From an uncultured Gilliamella sp. (GTDB taxonomy: Bacteria > Pseudomonadota > Gammaproteobacteria > Enterobacterales > Orbaceae), in contig CAMLMY010000015.1 of NCBI GenBank assembly GCA_946481345.1, forward strand, positions 1 to 40,700: a stretch of DNA of 40,700 bases, given 5' to 3'. Positions 1-7,930 of this stretch are shown here, piece by piece. The notes below the pieces were generated by a model, which was given only the letters and a program-made list of their open reading frames with translations, had not been told where the DNA came from and searched no databases. The position numbers and the translations under genes were made by a program. Numbering within the stretch: position 1 is the stretch's first letter; each line of letters starts with the position of its first letter.

Positions 1-378
1 CAACAGTATTTTGTAGATAAATTATTATTAGATATAAAGCAGATCGGCTCTGAAGAAGTAAAAGAACTAATTGATAAATTTGTTAATGAAAATATTTTGT
101 ATATCCCATGCAAAACCCCATATGATTATATTTTAAAACTAGTACTTATTTATTATGGTTATCCAATCCCAACAGATTTTATTAAAAATTTAAAAAATTT
201 TATTGATAAAAATATTCCCAATAATTTAAATGAGTCAGATTTTTTAAAATCAAAAATTCAATCACAATTGCCGGAACTGTTAAAATCTATTATCAAAGAT
301 GAAAACTTAGACTCAAAGATAAGAGAACAATTTCAAAGTATACTCGAACAATTTGAAGAAAATATGAAAAAAATTTAA
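1..378 (+). CDS. C-terminal part of an unknown protein, cut by the window edge
   Basis: The frame is open from base 1 to the TAA at 376-378, giving at least 125 residues without an upstream stop, so the gene starts outside the window. A TTG at 97 could pose as a start but has no convincing ribosome binding site and the frame continues in front of it. The visible part is rich in Ile, Lys, Asn, Leu and Glu and looks mostly helical, with an amphipathic, coiled-coil-like tail (residues about 80-125, ending in EENMKKI). I do not recognise a family. Very low G+C compared with the core genes suggests an accessory gene. It is followed by about 140 bases without a gene. Confidence 0.6.
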   Translation, partial: QQYFVDKLLLDIKQIGSEEVKELIDKFVNENILYIPCKTPYDYILKLVLIYYGYPIPTDFIKNLKNFIDKNIPNNLNESDFLKSKIQSQLPELLKSIIKDENLDSKIREQFQSILEQFEENMKKI

Positions 379-516
379 TCAATAATTAATACAACCCTCA
401 TATTTAACTTGTTAACTTATCTGTACGGAACATAATTAAATCTGAGGGTGGATGATTGCCTATAGTCTCCACTATGACAAATCATCTTAATATGAACTAT
501 ATTTACAGAGCTTATC

Positions 517-1095
517 TTATGAGGTTGCTAGCTTTTTTCTAAACTTCATAACTTTATGTCTATTGCCACAAACTTTCATGCTACACCAGCGTCTTTTATG
601 GGCTTTTGTCTTATCATAGAACCACAGCACACAGTCTTTGTGCTCGCAGTGTTTTACTAAACTAAAATCTCCTTGCGCGATTAGCTTTGCTGTAGCCTCT
701 GCCAAAGGAGCTAAAACCTGTTCTGGACTATGTTTGGCATAATGATGAGTGACGACAAGCGATTGGTTAGCATCATATTCTAAATTTAACCATCGACTAG
801 CTTTGTGCAAAAATGCATTTATTGGTTCAATATCTAAACTATGCCCTTCTTTTTTTTGTTGTATAAGTACTCTTGTCATTTCTCTTAGCTCTTTAGCTTT
901 TTCAAGTAATGCTGACGAGGAGTGCAAATCATCAGGAACTAAAATGCCAGCCACTTTGTTAAGCCAATAGATGAGTTGTTCTGTTGAGCTCCAACGATCA
1001 ATCAAATTGCCATCTATTTTAACGACGGTATTTATCATGTTAAGCGCGTCGTTATCTCCTACCAATGCTAAATCATCTAATGTATTTGTTTTCAT
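517..1095 (-). CDS. CGNR zinc-finger (ABATE-type) transcriptional regulator
   Basis: The C-terminal 45 residues carry the CGNR zinc finger: CEHKDC, then about 20 residues later a Cys and the CGNR motif followed by a basic stretch (HKVMKFRKK). The N-terminal part fits the ABATE domain (putative stress-induced regulator), usual in about 180-200 aa proteins of this type, so the protein is full length. These proteins are thought to bind DNA through the finger; their ligands are mostly unknown. A GTG at 1101 would add two residues, but the AGG at about 1105-1107 lies 9 bases before the ATG at 1095 and only 3 before the GTG, so I use the ATG. It is divergent from the hydrolase at 1220, with GTTACAA/TTGTAAC repeats between them, and probably regulates that gene and itself (inference). 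Confidence 0.8.
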   Translation of the reverse strand: MKTNTLDDLALVGDNDALNMINTVVKIDGNLIDRWSSTEQLIYWLNKVAGILVPDDLHSSSALLEKAKELREMTRVLIQQKKEGHSLDIEPINAFLHKASRWLNLEYDANQSLVVTHHYAKHSPEQVLAPLAEATAKLIAQGDFSLVKHCEHKDCVLWFYDKTKAHKRRWCSMKVCGNRHKVMKFRKKLATS

Positions 1096-1121
1096 ATTCA
1101 CATACCTTTTTTACAAGGAGA

Positions 1122-1207
1122 TTGTAACCCTTAAAATACGCATTGACAAGTTACAATAAATTTAAATATTATAAATAACCCTTTAAATTGAAATTTAGTG
1201 GTTACAA
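1122..1207. promoter_or_regulatory. Divergent promoter region with TTGTAAC/GTTACAA repeats
   Basis: Three copies of the same 7-mer lie in the 124-bp gap between the CGNR regulator and the hydrolase: TTGTAAC at 1122-1128, its inverse GTTACAA at 1150-1156, and GTTACAA again at 1201-1207 just before the hydrolase start. The first two form an inverted pair with 28-bp centre spacing. The sites are visible in the sequence; assigning them to the CGNR protein is inference from the divergent arrangement. Confidence 0.45.
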
Positions 1208-1219
1208 AGCGAGGTTTTT

Positions 1220-2092
1220 ATGGTAAATAATGTTCATCATCCGATTCAATATAAGTATGTCAATATTGAAAATGTAAACATGTTCTATCGGGAGACAGGG
1301 GAAAAAAACTTACCAACTCTTTTACTATTACATGGCTTTCCTAGTTCATCACATCAGTTTAGAGAATTAATTCCTTTACTTGCGGATAAATTTCATCTGA
1401 TTGCGCCTGACTTTCCCGGTTTTGGTTTTACTGAAGTGAAAGACACTGCCAACTATATTTATAGTTTTGATAGTATAAGTAAAACACTCATTAAGTTCGT
1501 CGATGCTTTAAATCTTAAAAAATATGCAATGTATGTTTTTGATTATGGCGCTCCCATAGGTTTTCGTCTTGCTTTAACTTATCCTGAAAGGGTAACAGGA
1601 TTTGTATCCCAAAATGGCAATGCTTATTTGGAAGGTTTAGGTAGTGCTTGGGATCCAATAAAGGCTTACTGGGATCATCCAACAGAGCAAAATAGAAAAA
1701 TTATTGAAGATGCGATATTGAATTTGGAAGGAACGCGTGGGCAATATATACATGGAGTACCATCGATTGAGAGCATAGCGCCAGAATCCTATTATTTAGA
1801 TACATTTTTGTTTGAGCGTGGAGCTAATAAATCTATTCAGTTAGATTTATTTTTAGATTATAAAAATAACCTAAAAATGTACCCTTTATTTCAACAGTTT
1901 TTTAGAGATTATCCATTGCCGTGCTTAATTATTTGGGGAAAACATGATTTATTTTTTATACCTGCTGGCGCAGAAGCTTACAAAAAAGATAATGCTAATG
2001 CAGTGGTTGAATTATTAGATACAGGGCATTTTGCATTGGAAACGCATGTAGAATATATCGCTAAAAGAATCCGTGAAGTAATTTTAAAGTGA
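1220..2092 (+). CDS. Alpha/beta hydrolase of haloalkane dehalogenase / epoxide hydrolase type
   Basis: The 290-aa protein has a full alpha/beta hydrolase core: the oxyanion motif HGFPSSSHQF at about 38-47, the nucleophile elbow VFDYGAPIG with Asp108 in place of the usual Ser, a possible acid in GKHDLFF, and the catalytic His in DTGHFALETH at about 270. An Asp nucleophile is characteristic of haloalkane dehalogenases and epoxide hydrolases, which form an alkyl-enzyme ester before hydrolysis. The substrate cannot be told from sequence. There is no signal peptide, so it is cytoplasmic. It is transcribed away from the CGNR regulator, with a repeated 7-mer in the shared promoter, so it is likely that regulator's target and part of a detoxification response (inference). 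Confidence 0.8.
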   Translation: MVNNVHHPIQYKYVNIENVNMFYRETGEKNLPTLLLLHGFPSSSHQFRELIPLLADKFHLIAPDFPGFGFTEVKDTANYIYSFDSISKTLIKFVDALNLKKYAMYVFDYGAPIGFRLALTYPERVTGFVSQNGNAYLEGLGSAWDPIKAYWDHPTEQNRKIIEDAILNLEGTRGQYIHGVPSIESIAPESYYLDTFLFERGANKSIQLDLFLDYKNNLKMYPLFQQFFRDYPLPCLIIWGKHDLFFIPAGAEAYKKDNANAVVELLDTGHFALETHVEYIAKRIREVILK

Positions 2093-2674
2093 TTATAAAT
2101 TAAAACTAAATAAACAATTCAATTATTAGTTACAAAACTTGCGAACTGTATTCAATTAATCAAAGAAAACTTTTTCAGTTATCTGTGTAATTTAGGATTA
2201 TTATTAATAAGAGTTATGACTAATTCTCGCATTAACTGATACGGCGCTAAAATTAACTCACATCTTATCGATACCGTTTTATCACGTTGTTTAAGGGGGA
2301 TACCGAAAGAAAATCAACGAGAGTACATAAACGATTAAAAAGAAAAATATAATTCAGAGATTAAATCACTATATTTTTTTTTGTAAAAATTATTCAGGAG
2401 TCTATACCGTTTCAATGTTAATTCTAAATCCATTTTATTAGTAAAATTGAAATGTTTTATACATGAAGACAGTTTATTTAGATTTTAAAGAATTATTTTT
2501 ACTTTTAAGAAGATTAATCGAAAGCAGGTTCGTTGATAATTCTGATTTTAAAAGATTTTTATCTAACTTAACTAACTTTTTTACATTCAAAGAAAAAACC
2601 GCATGATAGTTGGGTATCAGGTGGTTTGATTCAATTTTATAAAGTTAAATACTTTCTTAGAATAAATCGGGTTA
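2093..2674. other. Gene-poor stretch, no confident gene
   Basis: No frame of convincing size or family is present. A 47-codon ATG frame on the plus strand (2463-2606) has no recognisable motif and no good ribosome binding site. Around 2210-2310 the minus strand can be read for about 30 residues in a more protein-like composition, but I cannot name a family. Together with the dead gene that follows, this looks like decaying accessory DNA. Confidence 0.4.
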
Positions 2675-3040
2675 TCAAAAAATTCCGTTATTGTTGAGGG
2701 ATTGGATCTTTTCTAAACCTCTTTCAATTACGTCTCAATGTTCGACAATTTTATGATTTTCAACGCGGAAAATATCACATACTTTATTCACATTGTCATC
2801 AGCGAGAGTGCATTTATGAAATAGATAAACCATATCGCCTTCACTACACATATTAATAATTTCAAATTTTGGTTTTAATTGAAGGAAGCCTCTGAAAAAA
2901 TTAATAAAAGCTTCGCGACCCGTTTCGACCTTAGGGTTGTGTTGGATATAATCTTCGATAACATATTCAGGGATTTTATCAATTTCATCATTGATAAATA
3001 CATGTTGATAAAATTATTTAACTAACTCTTTATTCATCAT
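2675..3040 (-). pseudogene. SnoaL-like (NTF2-fold) protein, inactivated by two in-frame stops
   Basis: Reading the minus strand from the ATG at 3040 to the TGA at 2675-2677 gives one uninterrupted frame of 122 codons with no shift but two internal stops: TAA at 3014-3016 (codon 9) and TGA at 2735-2737 (about codon 102). The rest is a clear SnoaL-like/NTF2-fold sequence (COG4922 type), with YIQHNP, FINFFRGF, DMVYLFH, DIFRVENHKIVEH and the typical ending NNNGIF. The TAA replaces what is probably a CAA (Gln before FY) and the TGA replaces the Trp of the conserved EHWDVI, so both are single transitions from sense codons. The frame is intact otherwise, so the inactivation looks recent. Such proteins are small enzymes or binding proteins of uncertain substrate. 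Confidence 0.8.
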
Positions 3041-3177
3041 AAAAACATTATCATTTTATTGATAAAAAAGTTTATTTTGAGGAAAATTTTTTAAAATTAA
3101 GTGCGTGATTTTTGCTATAAATTATAACAACTCGATAATTATATCAATAAAGATAGTTATTGTTTAGTGATATACTA

Positions 3178-3201
3178 CACCACTATCCTAGAATAGTGGT
3201 G
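3178..3201 (-). terminator. Hairpin just after the yjbR-type gene
   Basis: A perfect 9-bp inverted repeat, CACCACTAT at 3178-3186 and ATAGTGGTG at 3193-3201, has a 6-base loop and lies 6 bases beyond the stop of the minus-strand gene at 3208. There is no run of T after the stem in the minus direction, so it may be an inefficient or Rho-assisted terminator or an mRNA 3' stabiliser. Confidence 0.4.
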
Positions 3202-3207
3202 CAAAGA

Positions 3208-3567
3208 TTACCGAGAAGTTAAATGATAGCTTTCAGTAAGAAGTTCAAATATTTCTTCATTGGTAAGTGTTCCTGAAAGAATGATACTAATCCAATGTTC
3301 TTTATTCATATGATAAGCGGGCAAAATACCTTCTTTTTTTCTCAACGATCCAATATATTCTGGTCTAAGTTTGACATTTAATATATCCACTTCTTTGTCA
3401 TCTTTGAGACCTAATTTTGTACCAGGCACATTCATCACAATAGCAAACCACTTATCCCCATCATCGTGATGCCGTAATACAGCATACCTAGGAAAATTGT
3501 TCCAAAGATAATTAGGTTCTGCATGAAATTGCTTTTTGGCATAGTTTAATAACGTTTCCCTTTTCAT
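3208..3567 (-). CDS. MmcQ/YjbR family protein
   Basis: The 119-aa protein matches the length and pattern of the MmcQ/YjbR family: an aromatic-rich N-terminal half (LWNNFPRYAVLRHHDDGDKW), FAIVMNVPGTKLGL, then LNVKLRPEYI, GILPAYHMNKEHWISI and a helical end. The fold resembles the CyaY/DNA-binding-protein-like fold, and a role in nucleic acid binding has been proposed, but no function is established. A GGAGT precedes the ATG. It stands alone, and the next gene on the same strand (TetR) lies upstream after a 140-bp gap. Confidence 0.8.
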   Translation of the reverse strand: MKRETLLNYAKKQFHAEPNYLWNNFPRYAVLRHHDDGDKWFAIVMNVPGTKLGLKDDKEVDILNVKLRPEYIGSLRKKEGILPAYHMNKEHWISIILSGTLTNEEIFELLTESYHLTSR

Positions 3568-3710
3568 AATGACTCCTTGGAGTATTAAATAGGTGATTAG
3601 AATAATTACTTTACATGGTGGAACTGAACAGTTTAACTAATGGTTAACAGTTTATCATTAAATATGCGTTAACGGACTAGATGTAATAGTGAATGATTTA
3701 TTTACAAAAT

Positions 3711-4268
3711 TCATTCGTTCAAGGATAAAAGTCTTAATATTAAATCAAAACTATCACTAATCATCTCATTATAAAGTGATCGATTCCCTTTATAGATAAC
3801 GCTGATATTGATTAATCCCTCTAATATCACCATTAGTTGGTTGGTTAAAGTTGTCTGTTGTGGCGTTTTGGGCAGTTGGTCATGGATCAGTTTACGGATA
3901 AATTCTTTATGTTCAATCACCAGTTGTTGTACAGCTTGATCGTTATGAATTTCTTCTTTAGCTCTAACAAATAAGCAACCATTAAAATCGTCTTGATTAA
4001 ACCAATCGAGATGCCATTTGAATATTTGCATAATTGACTCATAGTGATCAAGATCAGCAATTGCTTCAGTGAGTTTTTGTTTAAAACGTGAATCTCTTAT
4101 TTTCAATATTTCAAAAATTAAATTATCTTTATTACCAAAATATTTATATAGCGTTGTTTTAGAACAACCCGATTGATCTCTAATTTCATCCACCCCAACA
4201 TTGCCAAATCCTTTTTGATAAAAGAGTTGCTCGGCGGTATCTGCTATTAATTTAGATGTTTTTTTCAT
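3711..4268 (-). CDS. TetR/AcrR family repressor
   Basis: The 185-aa protein has a TetR helix-turn-helix in its first 50 residues: IADTAEQLFYQKGFGNVGVDEI followed by SGCSKTTLYKYFGNKDNLI, the recognition helix pattern. The C-terminal ligand domain starts near residue 55 and has the WFNQDDFNGCLF stretch common in AcrR/QacR-like regulators of this size. It is divergent from the HPP membrane protein at 4385, and the 116-bp gap holds two copies of a TGAACA-N4-TGTTCA-like palindrome. It most likely represses itself and the HPP gene until an unknown ligand binds. Confidence 0.88.
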   Translation of the reverse strand: MKKTSKLIADTAEQLFYQKGFGNVGVDEIRDQSGCSKTTLYKYFGNKDNLIFEILKIRDSRFKQKLTEAIADLDHYESIMQIFKWHLDWFNQDDFNGCLFVRAKEEIHNDQAVQQLVIEHKEFIRKLIHDQLPKTPQQTTLTNQLMVILEGLINISVIYKGNRSLYNEMISDSFDLILRLLSLNE

Positions 4269-4292
4269 TTTTTATCCAAAGTGTTTGATATG

Positions 4293-4335
4293 TGAACAGA
4301 TCTGTACTAATATAAAAAGTGAACAGAGTTGTTCA
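4293..4335. promoter_or_regulatory. Two palindromic operators for the divergent TetR regulator
   Basis: A perfect 6-4-6 palindrome, TGAACAgagtTGTTCA, lies at 4320-4335. A second copy at 4293-4308, TGAACAgatcTGTACT, keeps the first half exactly and has a perfect 10-bp core ACAGATCTGT. The starts are 27 bp apart. The pair occupies the shared promoter region between the TetR gene and the HPP gene. The repeats are seen directly; TetR as their ligand is inferred from position and from the dimeric binding mode of the family. Confidence 0.7.
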
Positions 4336-4384
4336 TTTTCAGGTTTGCACTCTTACTTTCACTCATCGAATAGGATAAAGAATA

Positions 4385-4924
4385 ATGAAATCATTTTTTT
4401 TCAGCAAGGAAAAGTTGCCGCCAAAGCCCAAAAATATTGAATTATTACAGAGCTTAATTGGTGGTTTTGTTTCTATATTGTTTCTTATTGGTTTTAGTCA
4501 GTTAACTCATTACACCTTTATAATGGCGCCTTTTGGGGCAAGTTGCGTAATTTTGTTTGCGGTATCTCAATCACCATTAGCTCAACCAAGAAATGTCATT
4601 TTTGGGCATTTAATTGCTGCTTTTGTTGGATTAGTTTTTCTTAAACTATTTGGTAGTAATGTCATTATTGCAGCATTAGCCGTTGGAATTGCAATTGTTT
4701 CTATGCAATATTTTCGAGCGGTACATCCACCTGCGGGTGCTAATCCTTTAGTCATTTTATTAACCGCAGATAAAATAGATTACGGTTTTAGTTTTCTATT
4801 ATTTCCGGTATTATCTGGCTCAGTAATATTGGTTATGATTGCTTATTTAGTTAATAACCTTTTCAATAAAACCCATTGGCCTATCTATTGGTTGGCTTTA
4901 TTTGATAGCAAAAAAGAGCCTTAA
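4385..4924 (+). CDS. HPP family integral membrane protein
   Basis: The 179-aa protein has about four or five hydrophobic segments and the family signature AVHPPAGANPLVIL in its second half, plus MAPFGASCVILF near residue 50. Those are the hallmarks of the HPP family, named for the HPP triplet. Plant and cyanobacterial members are linked to nitrite transport across membranes, but the function in gammaproteobacteria is not settled. The N-terminal 20 residues are basic and cytoplasmic. It is preceded by two TetR-type operators, and the divergent TetR protein probably controls it. A hairpin with a T run at 5013-5045 may end the transcript. Confidence 0.85.
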   Translation: MKSFFFSKEKLPPKPKNIELLQSLIGGFVSILFLIGFSQLTHYTFIMAPFGASCVILFAVSQSPLAQPRNVIFGHLIAAFVGLVFLKLFGSNVIIAALAVGIAIVSMQYFRAVHPPAGANPLVILLTADKIDYGFSFLLFPVLSGSVILVMIAYLVNNLFNKTHWPIYWLALFDSKKEP

Positions 4925-5655
4925 CCTTTTTATAATGATTTAATTATTAAAATTAATATTCTCTATCTATGTTTAAATGATTTTTATTGTTCTAGATAGA
5001 GTTTAAAATAGTTATGGTATGCGATGATTACCATACAGCTTTTTTAACGTTACCTTTTTTATCCAAGTAATTTTTGATGATGTTATGCTTAAAAGAGGTT
5101 AATTTTCGCGATCTGCTATTTTTATAAAATTCTGTTTATCTAAGTAAATAATTCTAGAATGTACAATAATAAGTTTTAATTTGGGATATCAAGATCGTCG
5201 TAGACAATCATTATCATCAACCATTTCATCAATAGACGGCAAAATAACTTTGATATTAAAACCATTTGATATTAAGTCCAACGTAAAAAAAGGGTTTTGA
5301 TAAATATTTCTTGACCGATAGGTTATCATTTTTAAGTAATAATCATAAGAAATAGATGTTATTATATTGATTATTAATATTAAAATTATTCAATATGGTC
5401 TTAAAATTTTTTCTTTATCATTTAAGAAATCGATAGTTTTTATTATTCACATTTTTTTTAAATCGGATTTAGAGTAAACTAATATTGCTTTCATTAAAGT
5501 TCAAGTCACTATCCAAAAATTAATAATCATTTATTTCCTATAGATAAAAATTTAGTTTGCTCCTGATACTTATTTTTTAACTGTCATTTATCTGCTTATA
5601 CCTTGTTGCAAAACTTTTAATAGATTTTAAACGGATATATTCTTGGAGGTTAGAA
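4925..5655. other. 730-bp stretch without a confident gene
   Basis: Near the start there is an inverted repeat CTCTATCTA (4961-4969) / TAGATAGAG (4993-5001), followed by a terminator-like hairpin at 5013-5045. A 46-residue minus-strand frame (5189-5329) ends at a TGA and resembles no family I can name; it may be part of a decayed gene. The rest is very A+T-rich with stops in all frames. Confidence 0.4.
5013..5045 (+). terminator. Probable Rho-independent terminator after the HPP gene
   Basis: TATGGTA at 5013-5019 pairs with TACCATA at 5029-5035 over a 9-base loop, and a run of six T follows at 5040-5045. The stem is short and lies about 90 bases after the stop of the HPP gene. Confidence 0.45.
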
Positions 5656-6318
5656 ATGTATTTACTTGAAATGGCACCAAAATTTTTAGTTGCTCTTATC
5701 ATTTTACTTATTTACGTTAAATTATCGGGCAAAAGCCAAATAGCACCTATGTCACAATTGGATCAAGTTGGTAGTATGGTTATTGGTGCATTAGTGGGGG
5801 GCGCACTTCTTAATTCTAATGTTTCAACATATCAATCCGCGGGTTTAGTTATTATTTGGGCCGGGCTGCTTTTATTAGTTCGATTCATTAAATCTAAAAA
5901 TTCACGATTAAGAGATGCCATTGATGGAGAACCGATTCAACTTGTTAAAAATGGCCACTTAATTAGTGACAACTTTATTAAAGCCAATTTACCCGTTAGG
6001 GATTTTGAGACGCTCGTCAATATTCAAGGTATTTGTGCTTTTAATGAATTGAAACAGGTTTGGTATGAATTAAATGGTTCACTAACAATTATAAAAAAAG
6101 GGGATAAAGATATTGCTGTGCTGGTGATTGAAAATGGGGCGATCAGTGAAGATAATCTTGAACAGTTACATAAAAGCGAGACATGGCTTAAGCATGAAAT
6201 CAAAAAACAAGGATATGATGATATCAAGGATATTTTTTGTGCTGAATGGTTTGATAATAAATTACTGGTTTATCCTTATGACGATGTTCGCAAAAAAAGT
6301 AAAACTCACCAATCATAA
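5656..6318 (+). CDS. DUF421 (YetF/YdfS-like) membrane protein
   Basis: The 220-aa protein starts with three hydrophobic segments (about residues 8-22, 38-52 and 62-77) with KLSGKSQIAPMSQLDQVGSMVIGALVGG between the first two. A soluble DUF421 domain follows, beginning near RDAIDGEPIQLVKNGHL and containing the NFIKANLPVRDFETLVNIQGI stretch. This is the YetF/YrbG family architecture, in which the soluble domain forms a homo-oligomer beneath the membrane part. A role in spore germination or stress is suggested for Bacillus relatives, and function here is unknown. A strong GGAGG lies before the ATG. It converges on ybiI. Confidence 0.85.
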   Translation: MYLLEMAPKFLVALIILLIYVKLSGKSQIAPMSQLDQVGSMVIGALVGGALLNSNVSTYQSAGLVIIWAGLLLLVRFIKSKNSRLRDAIDGEPIQLVKNGHLISDNFIKANLPVRDFETLVNIQGICAFNELKQVWYELNGSLTIIKKGDKDIAVLVIENGAISEDNLEQLHKSETWLKHEIKKQGYDDIKDIFCAEWFDNKLLVYPYDDVRKKSKTHQS

Positions 6319-6342
6319 AAAATTATTTCATAAAAGAGAAGA

Positions 6343-6365
6343 AGAGGGAACCGACATTTCCCTCT
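6343..6365 (-). terminator. Hairpin between the convergent DUF421 gene and ybiI
   Basis: AGAGGGAA (6343-6350) and TTCCCTCT (6358-6365) form an 8-bp stem with a 7-base loop. In the minus direction the stem is followed by a T-rich TTCTTCTCTTTT, so it fits better as the terminator of ybiI than of the DUF421 gene. Confidence 0.55.
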
Positions 6366-6373
6366 GATTAAGA

Positions 6374-6646
6374 TCATCGAAGTTGACTATCTTTGCTACC
6401 ACGACGGTTATATAGACTCGCTGATTTGGCTAATTGTTTATCAATTTCTTGTTGACATGACAAACAATATTGTACGCCAGGTAGTGCCTCTCGTCTCGCT
6501 TGCGCAATAGCATCGCCACACTCAACACAAAAATGAGCACTTATAGTGCCATGTTTTAATTGCCGTCTTGCCATTTCGATGGCATCTGCAATAGTGCCTT
6601 CGATTTGTTGATTAACAGCATCATCAGATGCCCATCCACTTGCCAT
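6374..6646 (-). CDS. ybiI: YbiI-like DksA/TraR C4-type zinc finger protein
   Basis: The 90-aa protein begins MASGWASDDAVNQQIEGTI and ends in NRRGSKDSQLR, both nearly identical to what I recall of E. coli YbiI (88 aa). In between are the four zinc ligands, CVECG and CLSC, and the linker QARREALPGVQ typical of the DksA/TraR zinc finger. The long coiled coil of DksA is absent, so it is a short TraR-like member. The family acts on RNA polymerase through its secondary channel, and for YbiI itself no clear role is known. A GGAGG precedes the ATG, and msrA is divergent 165 bp upstream. Confidence 0.9.
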   Translation of the reverse strand: MASGWASDDAVNQQIEGTIADAIEMARRQLKHGTISAHFCVECGDAIAQARREALPGVQYCLSCQQEIDKQLAKSASLYNRRGSKDSQLR

Positions 6647-6811
6647 AAAATAGACCTCCTAAAACTGTAACACAATAGTGAAAATATGGTGTTTTTTTAA
6701 TCTATTTCAAGTAATATGATCAACGTATAATTAAAAAAGCATGACTAGAACGTGTTGATACAGGGTAATAGTGAATGAATTTGTCAAAAATCATTTAATC
6801 AGGAGATTATT

Positions 6812-7345
6812 ATGCAACAATATGAACAAGCAACATTTGCAGGTGGCTGTTTTTGGTGTATGGTAAAACCCTTTGATCAGTATGAAGGCGTGATAAACGT
6901 GGTATCAGGTTATACAGGCGGACATGTTGAAAATCCCACTTATCAACAAGTTTGTTCTGGCACAACCGGGCATACCGAAGCCGTACAAATAACGTTTGAT
7001 CCTAAAGTCATCAGCTACAAAAAATTGCTCGACATCTTTTGGCAGCAAATCGATCCTACTGATGCTCAAGGTCAGTTTGCTGATAGGGGGGATTCTTATC
7101 GACCTGCCATATTTTATCATAACGAATTTCAACATAAGCAAGCTTTAGCATCAAAGCAAGCTCTGCAAGACAGTGGACGATTTAGTAAACCAATAGACGT
7201 GGCAATTGAACCTGCGGTAAAATTTTATCCAGCAGAAGATTATCATCAAAATTATTACACAAAACAACCTTTACATTATAATGAGTATTATCAACGATCA
7301 GGGCGAAGCCAGTTTATTGCTGAGCATTGGTCCAAAAATAAATAG
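6812..7345 (+). CDS. msrA: Peptide methionine sulfoxide reductase MsrA
   Basis: The enzyme reduces the S-epimer of methionine sulfoxide in proteins, using Cys13 as the nucleophile in the motif AGGCFWCM. Other family blocks are present: [54 protein letters not shown] and [10 protein letters not shown]. At 177 aa it is the usual length for the short cytoplasmic MsrA, and it has no signal peptide. AGGAG at 6801-6805 precedes the ATG by 6 bases. It is the first gene of a three-gene cluster with a cytochrome b561-like protein 12 bp downstream and msrB. Confidence 0.96.
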   Translation: MQQYEQATFAGGCFWCMVKPFDQYEGVINVVSGYTGGHVENPTYQQVCSGTTGHTEAVQITFDPKVISYKKLLDIFWQQIDPTDAQGQFADRGDSYRPAIFYHNEFQHKQALASKQALQDSGRFSKPIDVAIEPAVKFYPAEDYHQNYYTKQPLHYNEYYQRSGRSQFIAEHWSKNK

Positions 7346-7357
7346 GATACATAGTTT

Positions 7358-7885
7358 ATGGAAAACTACCCAGAGTATAATAGCAAACAAAAATGGCTCC
7401 ACTGGTTAACTTTTATACTAGTGTTTATGGAATTTATCTTGCTGACATTTAAAGTGACTCTGTCCCAATACTTGGGCGGGATGTTTATGGTTTATCTATT
7501 TCATAAATCATTTGGGATAGTGATCGTTATGTTAACCATTTTGCGATTCATTGTTATCACGGAAGAAGGTCTGCCCGATGTTTTACCGAAAGATCGGAAA
7601 TTCCAGCGCATTTTTTCAAAATCAACGCAAGGATTTTTCTATATTTTATTAATAATTGTACCTTTATCTGGCTACTTAGTAAGTAGCCGTTCACTCAGTG
7701 TATTTGGCCTCATTTCGCTTCCAACAATTGATATGACAAATAAAGTATATCAATTGTTTCATGTTATACACAAAGTAAGCTCATACTTATTAGCTGTTTT
7801 GTTTATTTTACATATAGTAGGTGTTTCATATCATTATTTTTGGATTAAAGATAAAGTCCTACAATCGATGTTAAAAGGAAATTAG
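7358..7885 (+). CDS. Cytochrome b561-like diheme membrane protein
   Basis: This 175-aa protein has four hydrophobic segments and begins with the short KWLHWLTF motif typical of bacterial cytochrome b561 (CybB/YodB, PF01292). Likely heme b ligands are His15, His49 (VYLFHKSFG) and the two histidines of the last helices (FHVIHKVSSY and LHIVGVSYHYF). Such proteins pass electrons from quinol across the inner membrane to an acceptor, often in the periplasm. Its place between msrA and msrB, with 12-bp and 45-bp gaps, suggests a link to oxidant stress or to sulfoxide repair, but the two Msr enzymes here lack signal peptides, so direct electron donation is not obvious. Confidence 0.82.
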   Translation: MENYPEYNSKQKWLHWLTFILVFMEFILLTFKVTLSQYLGGMFMVYLFHKSFGIVIVMLTILRFIVITEEGLPDVLPKDRKFQRIFSKSTQGFFYILLIIVPLSGYLVSSRSLSVFGLISLPTIDMTNKVYQLFHVIHKVSSYLLAVLFILHIVGVSYHYFWIKDKVLQSMLKGN

Positions 7886-7930
7886 TTATCATTGATTATT
7901 CCTAAATAAATTAAATAGGTTAGGTGATTT

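Noticed and set aside
2735-2737. Possible reading of TGA as Trp in the SnoaL-like gene
   Set aside because: The same gene also has a TAA at codon 9, and all core genes here end on normal stops and use TGG for Trp, so recoding is not supported.
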